The notes below the pieces were generated by a model, which had not been told where the DNA came from, did no database searches, and was given only the letters and a program-made list of their open reading frames with translations. From Clavibacter michiganensis subsp. tessellarius (GTDB taxonomy: Bacteria; Actinomycetota; Actinomycetes; Actinomycetales; Microbacteriaceae), in assembly GCF_021922985.1 (NCBI RefSeq), contig NZ_CP040788.1, forward strand, positions 2,666,001 to 2,730,000: DNA of 64,000 bases, written 5' to 3'. Both the position numbers and the translations under genes were made by a program. Shown in pieces: positions 61,829-64,000 of the stretch. How positions within the stretch are numbered: the first letter of the stretch is position 1; each line of letters starts with the position of its first letter.

Positions 61829-63103
61829 ATGCGCGGTTTCCGTCGTGGCGGATCCGCGAGCACCCCCGAGCCCGGCGACGGCTCCATGCCCGACACCCGC
61901 GGCCCCGTCCGCGCCCCCCGTGCGAAGCTGCCGCGCGACGTGCTCGTCCTCGGGATCATCGCCTTCTTCGTGATGGTCGGCTTCGGCGTGGTCGTGCCCG
62001 TGCTGCCCGTCTACGCGCGCAGCTTCGGCGTCGGCAGCTTCGAGATCGGCGCGGTCATCTCCGCGTTCGCGCTCATGCGGCTCGTGATGAGCCCGTTCGT
62101 CGCGCGGATCATGGACGGGACGGGCGAGCGCACCGTGCTCGCCATCGGCCTCGCGATCGTCGCGCTCTCCTCCGGCCTCGCGGGCCTCGCGCAGGACTAC
62201 CTGCAGCTCCTGCTCCTCCGCGGCGCGGGCGGCATCGGGTCGGCCATGTTCTCGGTCGCGGCCATGACGCTGCTGCTCGGCTCGACGGATCCGACGCGCC
62301 GCGCCCGCGCCATCGGCTTCTACCAGGGCGGCTTCCTCATCGGCGGCATGGCCGGGCCCGCGCTCGGCGCCGTGCTCGCGACCGTGTCGCTCACCGCCCC
62401 CTTCTTCTTCTACGCGGCGACCCTCGCGGTCGCGAGCGTCATCGGGCTCCTGCTGCTGTCGCGGCGCACGGGCCCGGCGGACGCGACCGGCCCCGCCGAG
62501 CCGGCGCGCCCCTTCGCGGAGGTGCTCCGCGACACCCGCTACCGCGGCGCGCTGCTCGCCAACCTCGGCAACGGGTGGGCGTCGATGGGCGTCCGCAGCT
62601 CGCTGATCCCGCTGCTCGTCGTCGAGGTGATCCGCGCGCCCGCCGCCTCCACCGGCATCGCGTTCGCGTGCGCCGCCGTCGTGCAGGCCCTCGCGCTCGC
62701 GCCCGCCGCGCGCTTCGTCGACACGGTCGGCCGTCGGCCCGCGATCGTCGGGTCGTTCGCCGTCGCCGGCGTGCTGATGGTCGCGATCCCGTTCGCGCCG
62801 AACGTGATCGTGCTCACGATCCTGCTCTGCCTGTTCGGCGCGGCCGCCTCCTTCATGGGCACGGCGCCGGGCGCCGCGGTGGGCGACGCCGCGGGCGGCC
62901 GCAGCGGCCGTCCCGTCGCCGTCTTCTCGATGGTCTCGGACCTCGGTGCCATCGTCGGCCCGCTCGTCGCCGGGTGCCTCGCCGACGCCGTGTCGTTCCC
63001 CGTCGCGTTCGCCACCGGCGCCGTCCTGCTGCTCGCCGCCTCCGCCTACGCGCTGCTGCGCATGCCGCGCGAGGAGCGCACGGCCGCGCCCGCCGCGGCC
63101 TGA
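61829..63103 (+). CDS. Major facilitator superfamily transporter
   Basis: 424 residues, twelve membrane helices. A basic, Pro-rich N-terminus precedes VLVLGIIAFFVMVGFGVVVPVLPVYARSFGVG. The MFS loop 2-3 motif appears as FVARIMDGTGERTVLAIGL, and the 14-15 motif region GFYQGGFLIGGMAGPALGAVLA resembles antiporter motif C of drug exporters. A central cytoplasmic loop (SRRTGPADATGPAEPARPFAEVLRD) divides the halves. Substrate unknown, probably drug:H+ efflux (DHA1-like). Confidence 0.9.
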   Translation: MRGFRRGGSASTPEPGDGSMPDTRGPVRAPRAKLPRDVLVLGIIAFFVMVGFGVVVPVLPVYARSFGVGSFEIGAVISAFALMRLVMSPFVARIMDGTGERTVLAIGLAIVALSSGLAGLAQDYLQLLLLRGAGGIGSAMFSVAAMTLLLGSTDPTRRARAIGFYQGGFLIGGMAGPALGAVLATVSLTAPFFFYAATLAVASVIGLLLLSRRTGPADATGPAEPARPFAEVLRDTRYRGALLANLGNGWASMGVRSSLIPLLVVEVIRAPAASTGIAFACAAVVQALALAPAARFVDTVGRRPAIVGSFAVAGVLMVAIPFAPNVIVLTILLCLFGAAASFMGTAPGAAVGDAAGGRSGRPVAVFSMVSDLGAIVGPLVAGCLADAVSFPVAFATGAVLLLAASAYALLRMPREERTAAPAAA

Positions 63104-63179
63104 TCCGGCGCCGGCCTCCGCCTGATCCGGCGCCGCCGTCGCCTGATCCGCCGCGTGATCCGGCGCCGCCGTCGCCGCC
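63101..63179 (+). repeat. Decaying tandem repeats starting at the MFS stop codon
   Basis: TGATCCGGCGCC opens at the stop codon of the MFS gene. A 21-bp unit (TGATCCGGCGCC plus GCCGTCGCC) occurs exactly at 63123-63143 and again at 63156-63176. A shortened unit, TGATCCGCCGCG, lies between them. Nothing else is evident before the ppc promoter. Confidence 0.8.
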
Positions 63180-63272
63180 CGATCCGTCGTCCGGGCGCTC
63201 CTCCCCAGGCGGATCCGCGGCCGGGACGTCCGTCCTCCGGCGTCATGCGCAGGATCCGCCGCGCGCTGTCCG

Positions 63273-63278
63273 TATCCT
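63273..63278 (+). promoter_or_regulatory. -10 element of ppc, probable leaderless mRNA
   Basis: TATCCT lies 7 bp before the GTG start of ppc, with no ribosome site between. Confidence 0.55.
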
Positions 63279-63285
63279 CGACTCC

Positions 63286-64000
63286 GTGACGACTCCCCCG
63301 AAGAAGCCGCTTCCCCTCGAGCACGACTCCACCCGCGACGGCACGCGCGACGCCGTCGAGCCGGCGCTCCGCTCCGACGTCAGCCACCTCGGCGGCCTGC
63401 TCGGACAGGTGCTCCGCGAGTCCGGCGGCCCCGACCTGCTGGACGACGTGGAGCGGCTCCGCGAGCTCGTCATCGACGCCTACGAGAGCGCGCGCGACGC
63501 CTCCATCGACGACGCCGAGCGGCTCGTCGCCACCTTCACGCCCGAGCGCGCCGAGCAGGTCGCCCGGGCGTTCACCTGCTACTTCCACCTGGCGAACCTC
63601 GCCGAGGAGCACCACCGCGTGCGCGTGCTCCGCGAGCGCGAGGCGGCGTCGGGCTTCGTGCCCGACTCCATCCCGGACGCGGTGGGCAAGCTCACCGAGG
63701 AGCTCGGCCGCGAGGAGGCCATGCGCCGCCTCGGCGAGATGCGCTTCCACCCGGTGCTCACGGCGCACCCCACCGAGGCGCGGCGCCGCGCGGTGGCCAC
63801 GGGGATCCGCCGCATCGGCGACCTGCTCACCGAGCGCGACGGCGCCATGGCGGGCACCCTCACGGGTCAGGACGTCGACCGCCGGCTGCTCGAGGAGATC
63901 GACGGCCTGTGGCGCACGTCGCCGCTGCGCACCACCCGGCCCACGCCGCTCGACGAGGTCCGCACGGCCATGGGCGTCTTCGACCAGACGCTCTTCGAGG
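63286..64000 (+). CDS. ppc: Phosphoenolpyruvate carboxylase, N-terminal part (runs off the window)
   Basis: Carboxylates PEP to oxaloacetate, feeding the TCA cycle. About 238 codons are visible from the GTG and stay open to the window end. LLGQVLRESGGPDLLDDVERLRELVIDA, ERAEQVARAFTCYFHLANLAEEHHRVR and the catalytic-His motif RFHPVLTAHPTEARRRAV are unmistakable PEPC features, followed by RRLLEEIDGLWRTSPLRTTRPTPLDEVRTAMGVFDQTLF. The C-terminal two thirds, with the second catalytic region, lie outside the window. Confidence 0.95.
   Translation, partial: MTTPPKKPLPLEHDSTRDGTRDAVEPALRSDVSHLGGLLGQVLRESGGPDLLDDVERLRELVIDAYESARDASIDDAERLVATFTPERAEQVARAFTCYFHLANLAEEHHRVRVLREREAASGFVPDSIPDAVGKLTEELGREEAMRRLGEMRFHPVLTAHPTEARRRAVATGIRRIGDLLTERDGAMAGTLTGQDVDRRLLEEIDGLWRTSPLRTTRPTPLDEVRTAMGVFDQTLFE

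Overview
The window is very GC-rich, densely coded actinobacterial chromosome, most like a plant-associated Microbacteriaceae (Clavibacter or a close relative; the genus is inferred from protein resemblance, GC content and plant-polymer enzymes). I see no tRNA, rRNA, insertion sequence, CRISPR array or phage module. No stretch above about 300 bp lacks a gene. Two general traits recur. Genes chain into operons through 4-bp ATGA/GTGA overlaps. Several first genes have a TANNNT -10 element only 6-7 bp before the start codon, as in leaderless mRNAs. The palindrome GGATCC is far commoner than base composition predicts.

Layout, 1-22 kb. The window opens with the tail of a flavoprotein oxidoreductase, then clpB without its N-terminal domain behind a perfect HspR (HAIR) operator. 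Next come a GH36 alpha-galactosidase, a small unknown gene, an aldo/keto reductase, an M19 dipeptidase with a GNAT enzyme, a DUF2207 membrane protein and its partner, and a Tat-exported DUF1906 protein. A six-gene Asp23/Gls24 envelope-stress operon follows. After that are an AraC regulator, a Tat ferritin-like protein, a TetR regulator divergent from a secreted cutinase/PET-hydrolase homologue, a spore-photoproduct-lyase-like radical SAM protein and three small membrane proteins.

22-47 kb is carbohydrate and iron uptake. Cluster one has DeoR regulator, GH4 and GH38 alpha-mannosidase on one strand. On the other it has PfkB kinase, sugar ABC transporter, NagB and GH2 beta-galactosidase, a set that would suit GlcNAc/mannose/galactose oligosaccharides. 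An FMN reductase separates it from cluster two: GH127 beta-L-arabinofuranosidase divergent from a sugar ABC transporter and a LacI regulator, with two LacI-like operators on the promoter. Neither sugar transporter has its own ATPase. A siderophore ABC transporter preceded by a DtxR/IdeR-type iron box and a sugar-acid-dehydrogenase-like SDR complete this part.

47-61.8 kb is a complete phosphonate system. phnD-phnC-phnE (PhnE is a tandem fusion) plus a ketopantoate-reductase-like gene lie on the plus strand. They converge with a ten-gene overlapping operon phnG-H-I-J-K-L-DUF1045-M-N-acetyltransferase on the minus strand, which is divergent from the GntR regulator phnF. A 21-bp site, 17/21 identical between copies, lies upstream of both phn operons and is a candidate PhnF operator. 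An MFS exporter and the 5' part of ppc end the window.
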